From Brachyhypopomus gauderio (Eukaryota > Chordata > Actinopteri > Gymnotiformes > Hypopomidae): a stretch of DNA of 64,000 bases. Positions 16,541 to 42,549 of this stretch are shown here, in pieces. Every line of letters starts with the position of its first letter. The stretch's first letter is position 1. Location of the stretch: positions 10,574,438 through 10,638,437 of the forward strand of contig NC_135212.1 in NCBI RefSeq assembly GCF_052324685.1, read 5' to 3'. The notes beneath the pieces were generated by a model. That model saw nothing but the letters and a program-made list of their open reading frames with translations, was not told the DNA's origin and made no database searches. The translations under genes and the position numbers were made by a program.

Positions 16541-16847
16541 GTGAACACAAAAACAGTACTCATTGTGGAAAAGGACGTACTTTTTTTTTTTTTTACATTT
16601 TTGTTGTTATGAAAAGAACTTCAGTCCTAATTGGTTGTTGGCAGCCTTATACGGGTTCTACGTTTAAACATGTTTAACTGTCCCTACAATTATTATTATT
16701 ATTGATAATAATAAAAAATACATAAATAAAACAAATAAAATATTATATTATCATTATATTTCATCTCGAGGAGTGAAGGAACACTATGATCATTTCATTT
16801 TCAAATATAGTCATCCTCTGTGAATTCAGAGTTTTTTTTTTTTTTTT

Positions 16848-17603
16848 GTGAAGATTCTATGAAATACTGAGGAAGTTTGGCATGTCATCATAAAATTCTC
16901 AGCACCTTCTACAGAAGCACCATCCAGAGTGTCCTTAGCAGCTCCATTACGGTCTGGTATGGAAACTGCACTGTGCAGGACAGAAAGGCTCTCCAGCGGG
17001 TCACCAAAACCGCACAGTCCATTTCAGGAACTACCTTCACACCCTTACAGGACATCTATCACTCCAGAGTAATCAGGAGATCACGCAACATAATCAAGGA
17101 CTGTACACACCCACAGCACTCACTCTTTACACTCCTCCCTTCAGGCAGACGCTACAGGAGTGTGAAGTCCAGGACTAAAAGACTGACAAACAGTTTCTAC
17201 GCACAGGCAATCTGGCTCGTTAACGCCTCTCAAGCCCCCCTCAACGCTCTACATGTTTCTGCACCTTACCACATTTAAATGCCCTTAATGTTAAATGTTT
17301 ACACATACATCTCAAATATTTTACATGTCAGTAACTTCCAATGTTTACATGTCCATAGTCTTTTTGCACAGAATTCGCACATACTTTGCACAAAACACTT
17401 TCGCCATCCTGCGAAATATTCACATTCACTTTATTTTTTATATTTATTTACTTATTTACTTTTGTATTATTTCTTACTATTGTATTGTTAAATATTTTAA
17501 TTTTAATGGTGAATGGAGAAACACCAAAGTAAGAATTTCATTGCACAGTGTAACTGCCTGTTTCTGCTGGGCACATGACAATAAATCTCTTGAATCTTGA
17601 ATC
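16848..17603 (+). mobile_element. L2-type LINE, 3' fragment with the C-terminal end of ORF2
   Basis: The reading frame at about 16880-17278 encodes the conserved tail of an L2 reverse-transcriptase protein: ITVWYGNCT, DRKALQRVTKTAQ, IIKDCTHPQHSLFTLLPSGR and RRYRSVKSRTKRLTNSF. Just upstream, another frame gives RFYEILRKFGM, so there is a frameshift near 16890. The rest of ORF2 is missing (5' truncation). After the stop comes the 3' UTR, ending in AATAAATCTCTTGAATCTTGAATC, a short tandem end as in L2 elements. It is a dead copy lying between rest and the b4galt1-type gene. Confidence 0.88.
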
Positions 17604-18143
17604 TAAGAAATAATTATGACATGTTTCATGAATATTTTTAGCCTTTCTTATTTTTGAGGACTAAGTGTTCATCATAGCTTAGATATGTGATAACTGGTTA
17701 AGATATATCAGACTATTCTTCCCCCTGTGCCTGTGAAGTATCTAGCCTATTCATTTGCAGAAGGAAGCTTAATTTTCTAACCTCAGACCACACATGTTCA
17801 CTGTATTGTATTGTTCCTGAGAAACACTCAAGATTATCAGTTTTCAATAATCAACTATACAATGTTTAAGGATGTTGCCACAGGGATATATTTTAGGTAG
17901 ATTATAGAATACGAGAGTATAAAGTACAGATTTCATATCTGTCAGGAGCCAAATTCCAATGTCTTCACTGAAAACCCTTTTATTACTCCTTTGTAAATCT
18001 TCAGACTTTCTCATTTTTACTGGTATAGTCCTTACAGGGAGAAACTGTCCTAACCATTGTTGTGTGGTCTGCGAGGTGAATGTGGATTGTGAATGTTTAC
18101 TATATAACTTTAACATTGATTTTAACCACATGCTTTCATTAAT

Positions 18144-18174
<31 letters not shown>

Positions 18175-19039
18175 TTTTTTTACAGTTTTCCCATTTAATA
18201 ATATGCAGAATTGTATTCATTTTTATACATTTAAAACGAATGTTTGTTTGGCATCCAAAATCTTAGAACTGAGAAGAATGATCAACTAAACATCAGACAT
18301 AAAAGCGAACTAAATAATACAGCTTGGAGTGACTGTGTCAACATTAAGGTATACTGTATCATTTAAAAATCAGCCCGTATTACCATTTGCAACCACTGAG
18401 TGGCGTACAAAACCTGTTCACAAACTCTTAATCTCAGTTGCACACGACGCCCGTTATTTAAAACGGACGAGAGCGTTCTGCTCATATATAAAAGTAAAAC
18501 AGGCTCACATATTTTCCTGCCTCTGCAAAGCTTGACCAGGGAAAGTAACAAAGCTTCTTTAAAACAACATATAGGAAATCGTATGTTTTGTTATTTATTT
18601 GTTTACTATGAATTGTTTACGCTTAACATGTACAAAAATAAAACTACATAACAACAAACAGGCAGCAAATCATGCAATGCTTTTGGAAACAGTAGAAACA
18701 AGATGCATGAAGGAAATCATCACGGGTTAGCAGAAAGCGAAAGAGTACATCAGACCTTGAATTAGTATCGGAGAAACTTGAGGTTGAGCGGGGTGGGTGG
18801 ACGGATGGGTGGGGGCGTCGGCTGTACTGCAGTTGACTGCAGTTACCAAAATAAAAGTCTCGGTACTACTTCGAGCACTGAGACGTTCACAATAAATATA
18901 TGAATCCACAAACACGTTGCGGTAACATTATTAAAGTTTCGTAAGATCATAATGTGATTTATAATTTATCTATATTTATAATTTATATATAATATTATGT
19001 GTATGTATGTATTATTGTTAGGCTCTAACATTATGTGCC
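17604..19039. other. Intergenic stretch, nothing recognised
   Basis: AT-rich, with T and A homopolymers (for example about 18150-18182). Open frames here are short and resemble no family I know. No RNA gene is seen. Confidence 0.6.
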
Positions 19040-19470
19040 ACACGGATTGTGAGGGACTCTTATCGTACGGTTCCCTGCGTGAAGAGGCTGAGGTAGTTTC
19101 TGTCTGACGAACCTTCAGCTGCCGACCGTGTTCACGTTACGTGTGAAACTGCCACACAACTCTTCGTTTTTTTTTTGTTTTGGGGATGTTCTCGTAGACA
19201 CAAATTAATTTATTTCACTTTCATTAAGGTTGGATACTACGACGTCCCGCCAACGAAGCTGGAAAATTCGTACCACGGTGGTCGGAAGGAAACTTAAAAA
19301 AAAAGTTTATCACAGGGAGTCGTCGGTTGCGCCGTCGGTTGCGCCGTCGGCCGTCGGTGGCGCCGCGTGCCCGTATCGTAGGGCACCGTAACCAAGTAGC
19401 CGCTTAGCTGCAGAGCGGATTAACGCAGTTAGCGGGCTAAGCTAGCGTTAGTCGGACTGTCCTGTCATCT
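19040..19470 (+). promoter_or_regulatory. CpG-rich candidate promoter of the b4galt1-type gene
   Basis: CpG rises here and falls on both sides. A small tandem array of the 12-base unit GCCGTCGGTTGC lies at about 19320-19365. The start codon is about 650 bases further on, at 20125, so a long 5' UTR or an upstream non-coding exon is required. Placement is by composition and position only; no initiator was identified. Confidence 0.4.
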
Positions 19471-20124
19471 AAAAAGCCTCACCTGAAACTTGTAACGTAA
19501 CTTAGTTTTACCAAGCGGACACACAGCTGCCTTAAAACAAAACAAACTAGTTAGTCTTGAACATCTCGAGCCGTCATCATGGATCTTGGTCATTCAGGAC
19601 AGGTCGGAACATCACTTGGCGTTATTTTCATGATGGTTTAGCTCAAACGGCTAGTCGGCTAGCTGGATAATAATAATAATAAAATAAGTTGGTTAGATAA
19701 TTTAGCTGTTAAATGTTGAAGCAGGGTTGTTGGTAGATGGGAAGCTTCGTTGTGCTTGTTCCGCTAAGTTAGCTAGTCGACCCTAGCGAGCTTATTAACA
19801 CGGAGTTTTTAACGTTACTGACACGCTGTGTGTAGTTTTATTAGTTTATTAAACTAGTTTATTAAAGTTACATCAGGAATAGCGGGTTGTTGGCTATTAA
19901 GTATCATTATAATGAGTGTAAGTAAATAGAGAGCGGACCTGTAGGTGAATAACTGCGCCTAGATACCTGTAACACGTACACTTTTGGTTTACACACATTA
20001 GCCATCTGCCTTATTTGGCAGGCTGAAGAAGATAGCTTGAAATAGTGAGTTTTAAACGTTTGTTTTTACAAGATACCTTGATTAGTTGGCCAGCTAGATC
20101 AAACTAGTCTTCATTATATTAAAA

Positions 20125-33240
<13,116 letters not shown>

Positions 33241-36200
33241 ATTTATCCCTGTTAGAAGATTCCATGTTTATTTTTCTGATGCTTTGTTTTTGAAGAAGTC
33301 CATTATTTTTGACTGCTAGACACTTTATGGTAAATATAGGTACTGTATTGTTGTTGTTTAGTCCTCCAATTTATTGCAAAATCTAAACACGTGTCCGTCA
33401 GACATGGTTGCATTAATGGAAACTTCTTGTCAAATATGAACACAATTTGTATGAAGTCTCCCTGTTTGAAACCTCAAGTGTCTTTTAGGGATGTGTGCAG
33501 GCTGAAAATCAGGTTTGAACATGTTTGGGCAAGAGTTCAGTCACAACATACCCCCACACACATGCACCACACACCCTAAAATGATAGAGGTAGTGCTCTG
33601 TAAACAGTGTGAACACATTAAAAGTAGTGTAATGTGATAAGATTTCCATAAATGGATCACTAAAGTTGGATTATTTTTTTTAGCTTTTATGTTACAAAGC
33701 TTAAGGATAGTGAAATAATGCTTCTGTCTACAAGTGTTCCAAGATTCGTAACATTTAGGTCGACCAGCATATTTACTGTTGCCAGTTATCATGTTACAAG
33801 TGACTGGTTCTTCTTCATGCTTTTACATAATTGAATTGCATCAACTGTATAGTGGTCCTTTAAGCAGTTCACACATTCCTAAGATGCTATTGTTATACAC
33901 AAAAAAACAAAGACTCGGTTACAGTTAATACCCTTCCACCCCCCAACCAAGACCCATCGGCTTTTCTTGGTTTCCATTGGTTTCTTGGTTTCATGAATAA
34001 GTCCCACCCATCCTGTGCTAACTCGTGTAACAAATGGTAAACTTTCCTGTAGTATCTCTTGTAAATATCCTTGATATATCTTTGATCCTTTATGAGTGTG
34101 GTGCAGGATTTTACCTCAAAGGTGTCCAAATATTTATCCAGGAAGGTCTTTGCACATACCACAAAGGTTAGAGAATACCAACTCCTGAACTCATTTTGTG
34201 TACAAAAGAGAAATGTACACTTGGCTTGGTCTAACTGTTAAATTGGGTAGTGTCTAAAGCACATATATGAACTACTGAAGCTACGAAAAGAGTCTATTTG
34301 TCTCGTGAATACACACATTCTTGCTGGTGGTGAGGTCTTGCATGGAAATGCTCTTTCTCATGATCAGCAGCATGTTATCTCCACCAGATTAACATCAGGC
34401 TTCTAGCCTTGGTGAGATTGAATTGGTTCTCAGCGTTATCAGTTCCACAGTGAACATTCAGGACCTGTATTTCCAGCTTCTTAAAGACAGGCTGGAAAAA
34501 AAAAACTTCTAAAAGCAGTTTCCTGATTTTCTTCCAGGCTTTCTGGGCTGTGTGGTAATGATAAACTGCTTCTGATGCAGCCTTCTAAATGTCTGATTTT
34601 TTCCCCAAACGTTAACCCCTGGGCTTTGACAGGAATAATGAATACTTGCATGAATTGAGTTATAGATCAGAAGCTTAGAAATTTGTATTTTATATTTTAC
34701 TAGAGATTATATCTATCTAGAGATGATATCTAACTCTGGAAAATGTTCTATGAGTGAGTTATGGAAACCCTGTCCATATTTAGTAAAATCATACTTTTAA
34801 TCATATTTCACATAGCACATTGCTGTGCTACCTTCAAGAAGCTCTCCCTGATTAAATGTGGGTTGTCTGGGTCTCTAAAATGCGAGCTTTATGGCAGGTC
34901 TCCGACTAGGACACTCCTGGGACTCAGTAAGGTGTCTCACACCAGCGAAAAACAAACAGGAGATTTTGAGCTTGCTGAATGGCACAGTGACCTTTAACAC
35001 TTGCAGGATGCAGGTCATTTAGGGAGCCAAAGTCCGGAAGCATCGGAGACCCACATGGCTGTAATCTGGTTCAAGAAAAAGGTCTGAACAAAGGAACAGA
35101 GAGAACATGGCCAAATCTAGAGTTTACCACTGAGCTCAATGGAAGCCTCAGGAGACCAAATGTTTCCTGTTTCCTAAATGTTTCCTGCTTTTTATATTAT
35201 ATACATGTACTGTACATTGACTTGTTTGTTCCAAATGTTGAAGAAGAAGGGATGAAGACGCTTCTTCCATCTTGAAATATTGGCACAGTTTTACTGCACC
35301 TTTTAGCAACCCACCCAAGCACAGGGCTTCTGTGATATATAAATATTATGTGACTGCTGCAGAGTGAAATATATTGCAGGCGTGAAGGTGGAACAGAACT
35401 AAGTTTGGGCGGTCAGAATATCCCGTAACGGTACTTGTCGATGACTTTGACGATAGAAGGACCTGACAGTCGTATTTCGGTGCGCTGTCATCTGTAAGAG
35501 TCCACTGGCAGTCTGAAGTCCTTCTCTGGTCAGTCGGCTGCTTAGCCTGGCCGCGGTGAGCCGCCTTCCTGCTGTTCTCAGCACAGCTGCGGCCCCAGCG
35601 GCTCGGGGAGGATCCGCCAGACTCGTAAAGACTAACGGGAAACCGGGGGGAAGCCAGTTTGCTGCGAGACATCTGTTTGTGTTTTTCGAGCTCAGAGAAT
35701 GGCCTGAGAAGGCCTTTATTAATATGTGTTACATGTGTTTTCATTTTTTAAATATATATATAGCTTATTATTTTGCTAGTTTCTATTTTTATATTTTGTT
35801 TTGTGTTATTTAAATTGTTTACTGTTTTGTTCATTTAAATGCTAGCCTTATGACTTAATAACATGAATACAGTATAATTAATTTGGATAGGATAGCTACA
35901 TCATGCAATAAATCTGTATTATATAAACATAACTATAATGCAAATTATACATCCACTGGATGGATGGATAGATACATGGATTGAGTTGGCAAGCTGAAGG
36001 GAGCAGAAAAGACAGGTGTGTGTGTGTGTGTGTGCGTGTGTGTGTGTGTGTTTGCGTGTGTGTGTGCGAGCGTGCGTGTGTGTGCAGGGCCGAAGTGGGC
36101 CCATTTTTCAGCCCGGAAGTTTCATGCCCAAATCCGGCCCAAAATTATTTTCCACTTTCAATCCTCCCGAATCTCCCGGTTAACCACTCTGGCTGTGTGT

Positions 36201-36772
36201 GTGTGTGTGTGGAAAGGGTGATGGTGCCTCTCCGAAGATCCTAGAGGAAGGAGGATCTTAGAACGAGCAAAGTTTTTACATTCTGAGCAAATCTGGGTGT
36301 GTACATGCCTGACAAGCATTGACATTATAGTCACAAAAAGAGAGTGACCTTTGCAGTAGGTTTTATGGCCATCTTAATGACACAGCAAACAGATTATTCC
36401 CCAACTATTGTTTAAGCTACGCCTATGACAAATCTGAGTTGGCAAAGATATCCTTTAATGTTCAGGTTTCTCATGGTAACCACGTTCACCAGTTCTCCTG
36501 GGATGAGAGGTTGCTTTCCCTGCCCTCACTCTCCCAGGACCCTAACAATCTGACGTGTTTTTTTCCGTTTTAAGATAAATGCCCCTGCCTCCATTCTTAC
36601 CCCATTCTTAGAAGTTATCAGTCTGCCACCTCAAGCGTGCCAGCTAACAGCTGTTGTAATCTGAGTTCTCATCTTTCAGCTTAAACGTCACACATTCATT
36701 CAACTACAGAATGTATTCTGTTTTATCTCTTCAAGTGAGTGGTGGCTTGAGATTCTTAGCAAGTATGTTTTA
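33241..36772. other. Intergenic stretch without a recognised gene
   Basis: AT-rich and mostly unique in appearance. A minus-strand frame at 33893-34162 and another at 35346-35744 have no start context, splice support or recognisable domain. A short imperfect GT array lies at about 36016-36085. Confidence 0.5.
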
Positions 36773-36900
36773 GATTAGAATCAACTTTATTATCATTGCC
36801 ATTGTCACAAGTACACAGCAACGAAATGGACTTCCTCTAAGGCCCACAGTGTACAGCGCCGCGATCCCAGAGGGGCCGCTGTGTCAGAAACGCACTGCCT
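36773..36900 (-). mobile_element. L2-like LINE 3' end, reversed
   Basis: The sequence AGAATCAACTTTATTATCAT, then GCCATTGTCACAAGTACACAG and ACGAAATGG, reads on the minus strand as the CATTTCGTTG...CACTTGTGAC...AATAAAGTTGATT end found on many fish L2-type LINEs. Only the 3' UTR portion is visible. Orientation is opposite to the copy at 16848-17603. Confidence 0.5.
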
Positions 36901-39900
36901 TTATGGTGTGTGTGTGTGTGTAGCGTTACAGTGTTCTTGCTACTGCTGTGTTTTTTTTTAAGTGAAAAGGGCTCTTAAATTCAAATGAGGTCTCAAGGAC
37001 CTGGATCAGGTTTTGCCCGTGACACCTTGATGAATGTGAGTGGGAAATCACTACACAGTTATGGGGAGCCAGGTCTCTTATTGCTGACACCACTGATATT
37101 TATACGGCCAGCTGGTTTCCTGTCATAAAATTAAGTTGATCGCTCTTTTTTCAGGGGAGCAGATGGATATATAGGGTCTGTAAAGTGGCCAGTCAATCTT
37201 GAAAGAGAGGGAGGAGAAGAGAGATGTATCAAGACTAGAAATGACGCTTCAAATCCTTTCCAGTTTTTTTTTTTACTTTATTCGTGGCTGATCTGTGGCA
37301 CTGTTCCATGCGGTGTAGTTAAAGCCGGTCTGGAATATTTATGACGTGCACTACAGCGGGACAGGAGCCGTGTCGCGGCTCTCTCCGCATTGCTGAAGCT
37401 TCTGCAGGGCTTTTCTCCTCGTCTGCCGGAGCGCTTAGCTAATGCTCGCCTCCCGCCGCCGCTGTTTACTTTGGCTGCTGGTGCTCGGGGCCGCAACCTT
37501 GGGGCTGCCAGGGTCCCTCCAGGCACGTGGACGCACGCTCATGGCATAAGCAGACAGACGGAGGAGAGAGAGAGAAAGGAGAGACAATCCTCGCTCAGCT
37601 TCTCTGATTTAGGAATCTGCTTTTTCCATTCTTATGAATTTGACTGCATGTGAGAAGATCACATGACCTTTGGCTGTGATTCTAGAGTCTTGCTTTGATT
37701 CTAGATTCTCGTTTGTGACATCACCATATCTGACCTTCTTCTCTGACCTCTATAAAAATAAATTTGATTTGATCTGATTTGTAATAAGCATCGTGAGCAC
37801 CTTCTTATCTTGGCCAAATGTTCCAGATGCATCATCTTCATTGCTACTATGCAGAGCTGTAGTGACTGGCGGTCCCTGTATAATAAGAGACTGCCTAACT
37901 TTTGTTTACTAGCCTTGCCATGGTAATGCTTTTAGGGGATGGAAGGCATGATGATGTGTGCTGTAAAGGTGTTTACTACCAATGTAAACAAGGCAGCATC
38001 GCTCGATTTCACTGTAATTCATCCTGTTCCTGGAACGTTACACAGCAAAATTAATGTTTGGAGAGCTCTGGCAGTTGTGTAATCCCCTGCTGACTGGTTC
38101 AGGCAAGACTGTGCCCTCTGGCACCACTGTCTCCTTGCCACGTTGATTTCTTTCCATCTAAACCAATCAGGAGGAGAGGCGTCACGCCCCACTCCATGGT
38201 GGAGCCCTTAAAGGAACACCATGCGGTGGTGACCCCATCACCCGCTGCACTGCAACGCTGAGAAACTTGTCTTTAAGAGCCACCAAACTGAAGACAACGT
38301 GTCTCCAAACCCTCATTACAGCAAAACACCCCAATGTTTCTCATTCATCTCCAGCGAACTCCTGTAGGTCCACATTATGACCAGATAAAGAGATTTGAAT
38401 GCCCACGATCACCTGACTGACGTGCGCCATGAGTTCCTGCAAGAATCAGATGGATTGGATTTAGAACCTGGGACAGGCAGTCCTAAAAATGTCTGTTTAA
38501 AAAAAAAAAAAGTAATGGAAAATAGTGGAAATGCTTTTTGAGCATTACTATATATAGACCATGAGCTTGATGTTAAAGTTTTTTAAAGATTCAAGGGTGA
38601 TGTCAAAGCCAGATCGGGTTACTCTGGTATTTCTCTTTCCTCTCTTTATCTCTGACCTGCTCTCTTAGCCTATAATCCCCATGCAAAGAAAACGACCTGT
38701 AACCCCATAGAGGTTCCCTGGTACTTTTCCACCATTGTTGCATCTCACGGGGAAATCTGACTCTATCTGACATAACTTCCTACATGATGTTACATAAGGT
38801 CAAATCACAGACTAAAGATTAGAACGTCATGACACCAGTTCACCACCAGGAGGCGCACTATACAACACCATCCAATAGTCGGCAAACATGATATGGTGTG
38901 AATCGGTGATGTAGAGATGCATTTTACAGAGCAGTGATGTACCATTAGTACTCAATCTAATCCGTGTGTGTCTGCAGCTTACAGCAAATCAAAACTTCTC
39001 AGCGTGCTGTTTGCTCGCGCTTCTTACAAATCAGAATCCAGGCGCGCTGATGTAAACAGGTTTTATGTTAGCTCACCTGCCTGTGTTCAGAACAGGCGTG
39101 TCTCTGTAATGCAAAACTCGGTTGGTGATCTGTAGCAAACAAGGCAGGCCATGAATACGTTTTATGTATACAAAGGGCCTTGAAATCAAACCATTTCTAT
39201 TGTCAGGTCACTCCACAGTGTACATGAAACGGCACGAGATCCACACCACAGTCAAGTTAACACACAGAATACGCATAATATATAAGGTATATACAAGAAA
39301 TATACAAGAATTTTGCAATACGATGCAATGTGCGAGAATACAATAGACGCTGTACAATATTGTACAGTGTACAAAATTCAATATACATTTACAATGCGTG
39401 CAATATAACAGACAGTCACTGCGCGATAGACGCTGCACACGTGGACGAGGTGGAACACACAGCACATGCATGTTTAATTATGACGTTAATAAATCATCTA
39501 AATACATAATCTTCCCTAATGTAGGAAATGTGCATGGGTGCACGAGTGGATAAGCGATATTTAGCGCAGATGTCCATGTGGTAGAGTTCAGCAGCCTCTC
39601 CGAGCCGATGGATCCGAGCCTCGATGTTGCGGGGCTGACTGTCCGATTGGAGAAGAGAGCAGACGGGTTGGCATTCATGCAATGGTGGGTGAACTCCTTT
39701 TCAAACTCCTTTATAGGCTGTTAAATCTCAGACTTACCAGGATGAATGCAATGCTCATCCGCAAGGATCTGGGCTGTGCACATCTAATGCAAGTCAGATG
39801 TGGATGGCCTACATGATTTTATACGCACGAGACACAGTGGACTGGAATTATAGAGATACCAGATAGAGACCATCGCGACTCTCTTTCCTCTGTACTGGGT

Positions 39901-40512
39901 TTGTTTTTAAGTTAATTTAGCTTTCATTTCCTAAACCCTCCTAAAAATATATACTTTTAGTTTCCCCTCGAGTGTAGAAAGGAAATGTGGGTCAAAATAG
40001 CAGTGGAGTTCATTGAGGCAGAACTAACATTATTGCTTTGGGTTTTAAACCTTTACGCTACAACAACTTTTAAATTAGAACATGATATTGTAGAAACAAC
40101 ACTCTTCCTGTTATTTGTGACCTGACTTTTAACGACTAGACGTCTCCCTCTGGTGGAGAATATCTAGAAGTGCAGGTATATTTTTGCGCGCATTGCTTAA
40201 CAGAAATGATCGTGGGATTCCTGGGGTCCTGTTGTCAAACGATGTAGTTAGTGGAAGGAGAACACAAACCGTGTACACAGTTTATCTGCCAGGTATTTGT
40301 TTTAATGGTCTGGCTGTAAAGTGAGTTTGATTATAAGCTTAACTCTGCATGACAACGTCTAAACCGCTATGCTGCTTTGCAGTACAAAGCACATAACCGA
40401 TCCACACAGACACCCTTATCTGTATTATAACTTCTTGTTATACTCCTCAAAGCAAAGGCGTCAAGGACTCGAGTTAGAAAACTGAAGACTTGAAAAACAC
40501 CGTTTCGTGATG
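36901..40512. other. Intergenic stretch without a recognised gene
   Basis: A small CpG-richer patch lies at about 37320-37560 with a short frame in each direction, neither recognisable. A repeat tail ending ATAAATTTGATTTGATCTGA lies near 37750-37785. The stretch 39180-39470 looks like a decayed LINE 3' region (imperfect ACAATG/TACAAT repeats), but the family could not be set. No RNA gene is seen. Confidence 0.45.
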
Positions 40513-40520
40513 GTGGCAGT

Positions 40521-41865
40521 CAGAGCCGGCCCTGACCAATGTGGTGCCCTAGGCGAGATTTTGGTTGGCGCCCCCTGCATCATCAATCATCAGGTTTTTA
40601 CACTCACACAGACACCGCAAAGCTTTATGTTTTTGATAAATATTTTTTTTATTATTTTAGAACAAAAACAACAGTAAAACAGTAAAATCTAAATTAAAGA
40701 AACAAATAAAAACCAAATGAATTATAAATATTACAGTATAACCATAAATATATTGCTCAAAAATATTTTAAAACTATTTTAGATAAAGTAGTGCAGAGAA
40801 CAACTTTTAAATATGAATAATAAATAAATATTGGTGTAGTGAGGTGGAGGGATATGATGGTGTAAATATTAATAATAAATAAATATTGGTGTACTGAGGT
40901 GGAGGGATATGATGGTGTAATGCTGCTTCACTGGAAGGTGATCAGGTTGAGAATGTGTCTTCTGGTGGCCCAGGATGTGTAGAAACAGGATTTAAATATT
41001 TCAAAAGTGCATCTGCAAGGAACAGAGGAGTAAATGTGTGTTTTAATATATATTTATTTTAAAAACTTGCTGAGCTAAGCACCTACTAGGATTGGGCAGT
41101 ATGATGACAGTATTGTAAAATTGTGGCAGTATATTAACCACGTGACGTGACGCAACGTGCCAAATATGTACTTTGAAAAATTTGGCGCATTCATTAAAAA
41201 GATCTGTGGGCGGGGTCAGAAGTTGGAGCTCACTGAACTTTGAACTAGTTTCAAAGAAAAACACCACTGCTACAGATTGGCAGCATTTTGGATTTGTTTC
41301 AAATTAAAAGGGAGAGCCAGCAATCCTATATGAGTCAGTGTGTAAGATCTGCTTATAAAAATTCTCCGCCAAAGATGGAAACACATCAACATGCATTCTC
41401 ATATTAAAACGAAGCACCATTCAAGTACAACATACAGTATAGTGTAATTCACCATATTATATTATCTTTGGCTTCTTCCTCCTCTTTTCTCATTTTTCTC
41501 CCCTAGGCACCAGAGAACTTCGGTCTTTTTGGCATCTTTCTGGAGAAATGACACTCACTCTGTGGCGTTGTTTTTTTCCCCACAGAGAAACAGTAACGAG
41601 GTGCGCAGAGCGAGCGGGGGGAGGGGGCTGTGCCGGTGATGGGTATTGTGTGCTATTATAATTTTTAATTTGACTAATATTATTAAACAATTAAGTTGTG
41701 ATTATGTGGACTTTGCTGTTTTTTAAATGAATTGTTCATTTGTAATAAATAAATAAATATATATAAATAAATAAATAAATAAATAACGCATTCACGCGAG
41801 CGCCCCCCTGGACAGCCGGCGCCCCTAGCATTTGCCTATATCGCCTAATGGAAGGGCCGGCCCTG
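40521..41865. mobile_element. hAT-type DNA transposon relic with intact ends
   Basis: The element is bounded by 8-base target duplications GTGGCAGT at 40513-40520 and 41866-41873, identical on both sides. Its ends are inverted: CAGAGCCGGCCCT on the left, and the complement CAGGGCCGGCCCT on the right, one mismatch in 13. Eight-base duplications and CAG-type ends are hAT hallmarks. Inside, at about 41270-41430 on the plus strand, a decayed frame with two stops reads WQHFGFVSN, then VCKIC and AKDGNTST, which fits the BED zinc finger of hAT transposases. No further transposase is seen. A 55-base tandem duplication lies at 40816-40920. The element is dead. Confidence 0.88.
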
Positions 41866-42158
41866 GTGGCAGTGTAGCGGCTGACTCGGTTCTGAAATAT
41901 TAATACCGAGCATAGAAAAGGACCCGAAAAGTAGATGTTTAATCTGGCGAGTACATATAATGGAATCCTCATTACCATTGAAACAGAAAACATGTTACAA
42001 AATTATGATATTTAATAAATATCATAATAAATTAATATTAATAAATATTTTTTTAATAAATTAATAAATATTATTTATGTATTTATAGGGCTGAGTCATT
42101 AGCTTTCACATCTCTATACTTCACTGAGCACAGACAGAATCTCAGGAACTGATACCCA

Positions 42159-42160
<2 letters not shown>

Positions 42161-42226
<66 letters not shown>
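42161..42226. repeat. (TC)n microsatellite
   Basis: A pure TC array of 66 bases. Confidence 0.97.
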
Positions 42227-42233
<7 letters not shown>

Positions 42234-42353
42234 ACATAAAGTTTCCAGAGAAACAGGACATTTCTGACAGAGATTCTTCATCAGTTGTGCAAACAAAGTT
42301 CTTCAAAGCTTGCGAAGTACACTGCAGTAACTTACCTCAAATATTCAGATATA

Positions 42354-42549
42354 CAGTGATGGCTTAGTTACCTTGAAAAGTAATCCGAATACTGATTACT
42401 CCTTTTAAAAGTAACTTAATTACTTTACTGATTATGTGATTTTATTTTGTCTATTATTTTCTAAATCCAATTATCTTAATAGTTTTCTTATTTACTTTAC
42501 TTTTTATTATCTTATTTACTTTAATTTTTAACTTTTTATGTTATTTTAA
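42354..42549 (+). mobile_element. Left end of an older hAT-like element, interrupted
   Basis: The sequence starts CAGTGATGGCTTAGTTACCT and continues with AAGTAATC, GATTACTCC and AAAAGTAACTTAATTACTTT motifs, a pattern common at the ends of an abundant fish hAT-like family. It is interrupted at 42549 by the insertion described next. Similar AAAAGTAACTACGGTAATTA sequence resumes at about 44117-44158. The far end of the older element was not found. Confidence 0.55.

Noticed and set aside
33893-34162. Minus-strand 89-codon frame with coding-like composition
   Set aside because: No splice sites, homologous family or neighbouring exons could be recognised, so it is left unannotated.
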